From positions 1 through 41,870 of the forward strand of contig DATKVV010000057.1 in NCBI GenBank assembly GCA_035529895.1: DNA of 41,870 nt, given 5' to 3'. Below the pieces are notes generated by a model, which was not told the origin of the DNA, made no database searches, and worked only from the letters and a program-made list of their open reading frames with translations. The translations under genes and the position numbers were made by a program. How positions within the stretch are numbered: position 1 is the stretch's first letter; each line of letters opens with the position of its first letter. Shown in pieces: positions 40,850 through 41,870 of this stretch. The DNA is from JAUWKC01 sp035529895. Its GTDB lineage: Bacteria; Planctomycetota; Phycisphaerae; Sedimentisphaerales; Anaerobacaceae.

Positions 40850-40935
40850 TGCCGAAGGAGGGAGTCGAACCCTCACCCGGGGTGAACCGGACGGGATTTT
40901 GAATCCCGCGCGTCTGCCAGTTCCGCCACTTCGGC
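40850..40935 (-). tRNA. tRNA-Leu (anticodon CAA)
   Basis: Read on the minus strand, acceptor arms GCCGAAG (40935-40929) and CTTCGGC (40857-40851) pair perfectly, with discriminator A at 40850. The anticodon arm is CGGGA-TT-CAA-AA-TCCCG, giving CAA. A long variable arm and GGTTCGACTCC T-arm are present, as in class II tRNA. The 3' CCA is not encoded (GTG follows). A T6 run at 40846-40841 can end the transcript. Confidence 0.95.
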
Positions 40936-40954
40936 TTCAGGCTGTCGGGCAGTG

Positions 40955-40983
40955 ATTATTCATAATTGACATCGGTTTGTCAA
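40955..40983 (-). promoter_or_regulatory. Promoter of tRNA-Leu
   Basis: On the minus strand, TTGACA (40983-40978) and AATAAT (40960-40955) are 17 bases apart, 20 bases upstream of the tRNA 5' end. Confidence 0.75.
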
Positions 40984-41400
40984 CGCCAAATTCAACGCCG
41001 CGCTATTCGAAATCAGTTAATTGCGCACGATGCGACAGAGCAGAGGTCCTGAGTCCAGCTACGTGGCGTGGAGGATGCGGCCCTGAGGAGCCCTGGGGCG
41101 CCCATGAGGTTTGTAGGTAGAGAAATTGGGCTTCATGCAGGAAAAAAGAAAAATTCTTTAATGAGGAATGATATAGGTTCTGGTGCGGTGGAGGCCGGCT
41201 GCAAGCACGGGGTGGGTAAGAAATTGAAACAATCGGGGATAATCTGGAGCGGGGCCGGCTCGTCGGCGACGTTAGCTTTACGGGTTTGCTGGCTGAATCA
41301 AAGGTGGGACGAACTATGGTCGCGAAAGCCACTGGCTGCCTGAAAAATCCACCTACAATCGTGACGGGCACCCCCGGTTACCCGGTTGCGAGGCTTTGCA

Positions 41401-41428
41401 TTGACATTCCTAAAAAATAATGTAATAT
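41401..41428 (+). promoter_or_regulatory. Promoter of typA
   Basis: TTGACA (41401-41406) and TAATAT (41423-41428) are 16 bases apart, 67 bases before the ATG. Confidence 0.65.
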
Positions 41429-41495
41429 GTTGGGTTTATCCAATAAGGACTAAGTCAGATTCCGAATATTCACTAATTCCTTTTGAGAATCTGTT

Positions 41496-41870
41496 ATGTA
41501 TTCAGATTATATCCGTAATGTGGCCATAATTGCCCATGTTGACCACGGCAAGACGACGCTGGTAGACCAGCTTTTGTACCAGTCGGGGATGTTCCACCGC
41601 GAGGAGCTCGACAAGCTGGTCAGCAGCGAACACGGATTGATTATGGATTCGAATCCGCTGGAACGGGAACGGGGTATAACAATTTTAAGTAAAAACTGCG
41701 CTATTAACTATACGGATTCACAAGGCGACGAATATAAAATAAATATAATCGATACACCGGGGCATGCCGATTTTGGCGGAGAGGTTGAACGTGTTTTGAA
41801 AATGGCAGACGGTGCGCTGCTTTTAGTTGACGCCTTCGAAGGACCTATGCCGCAGACCAGGTTTGTGCTG
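41496..41870 (+). CDS. typA: Translational GTPase TypA/BipA (3' end beyond window)
   Basis: The first 125 codons are present and the frame runs off the right edge. The G-domain motifs are complete so far: G1 'IAHVDHGKTTLVDQLL', switch I/G2 'LERERGITILSKN', G3 'IDTPGHADFGGEVERVL', then 'LLVDAFEGPMPQTRFVL'. The order and the 'YIRNVAIIAHVDHGKTT' start are typical of TypA/BipA, a ribosome-binding GTPase that helps 50S assembly and stress adaptation, rather than of EF-G, LepA or EF-Tu. The ribosome site is weak (GAGA). Confidence 0.93.
   Translation, partial: MYSDYIRNVAIIAHVDHGKTTLVDQLLYQSGMFHREELDKLVSSEHGLIMDSNPLERERGITILSKNCAINYTDSQGDEYKINIIDTPGHADFGGEVERVLKMADGALLLVDAFEGPMPQTRFVL

Larger units (their letters stand above)
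40936..41495. other. Intergenic region between tRNA-Leu and typA
   Basis: This 560-base gap holds the minus-strand tRNA promoter (40955-40983) and the plus-strand typA promoter (41401-41428). Between 40984 and 41400 I see no supported gene or known RNA. The frames there have no ribosome site and no recognisable domain. Confidence 0.5.

Noticed and set aside
41068..41343. 91-codon plus-strand frame between tRNA-Leu and typA
   Set aside because: No ribosome site, no conserved motif, peptide composition not protein-like; left as intergenic.

Overview
The window looks like a chromosomal piece of a planctomycete, most likely a member of the Phycisphaerae (Sedimentisphaerales-like). The grounds are composition and gene content only. 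There are large secreted proteins built from Calx-beta, LamG, SUMF1-like, sialidase-like and C-terminal dockerin-like modules, a prepilin-like protein with an H...DGH tail, a decayed PEP-CTERM tail, Tat-type oxidoreductase architecture, and gaps full of dispersed repeats of the kind seen in such genomes. No rRNA gene or other marker fixes the taxonomy.

Layout. Positions 1-9.7 kb hold three long secreted multidomain proteins on the + strand, each with a dockerin-like module and probably aimed at glycans. Next come an FKBP isomerase (-), a Tat-exported aldo/keto-reductase-like protein, a prepilin-like protein, a SUMF1-like protein, a GIY-YIG ORF tightly framed by perfect inverted repeats (candidate mobile unit), a decayed PEP-CTERM tail, a duplicated PA14-like/PKD/collagen-like/coiled-coil protein and a radical SAM protein (to 18.0 kb). 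From 18.1 to 22.3 kb lie mscL, a free-standing promoter-RNA-terminator unit (candidate small RNA), xthA and a large two-domain glycosyltransferase. From 22.5 to 27.1 kb is a compact + operon: an Rrf2 Fe-S-type regulator, cysK, cysE, nadA and metY, i.e. cysteine/homocysteine synthesis plus the Fe-S enzyme of NAD synthesis.

From 27.1 to 37.6 kb is an accessory zone. Two minus-strand cassettes flank the + strand nifU-nifS pair. The left one is a truncated DNA methyltransferase, a DUF6338-like membrane protein, a small GYxP protein and a membrane-anchored coiled-coil protein. The right one is a ParB-like protein, a ParB-HTH-like protein, a DUF6602-like nuclease-fold protein and a PAPS-reductase-like PP-loop protein. 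Both cassettes lie behind nearly identical promoter-leader elements (30305-30374 and 37478-37547). The gaps hold at least eight families of short palindromic, tandem or dispersed repeats. The right cassette, with a cysteine desulfurase gene close by, is the best candidate for an undescribed system, perhaps a sulfur-dependent nucleic acid modification or defence system; this is inference.

From 37.6 kb to the end are a PAP2 phosphatase and an ArnT-like glycosyltransferase (overlapping genes), an isoprenylcysteine-methyltransferase-like membrane protein, tRNA-Leu(CAA), and the start of typA/bipA running off the right edge.
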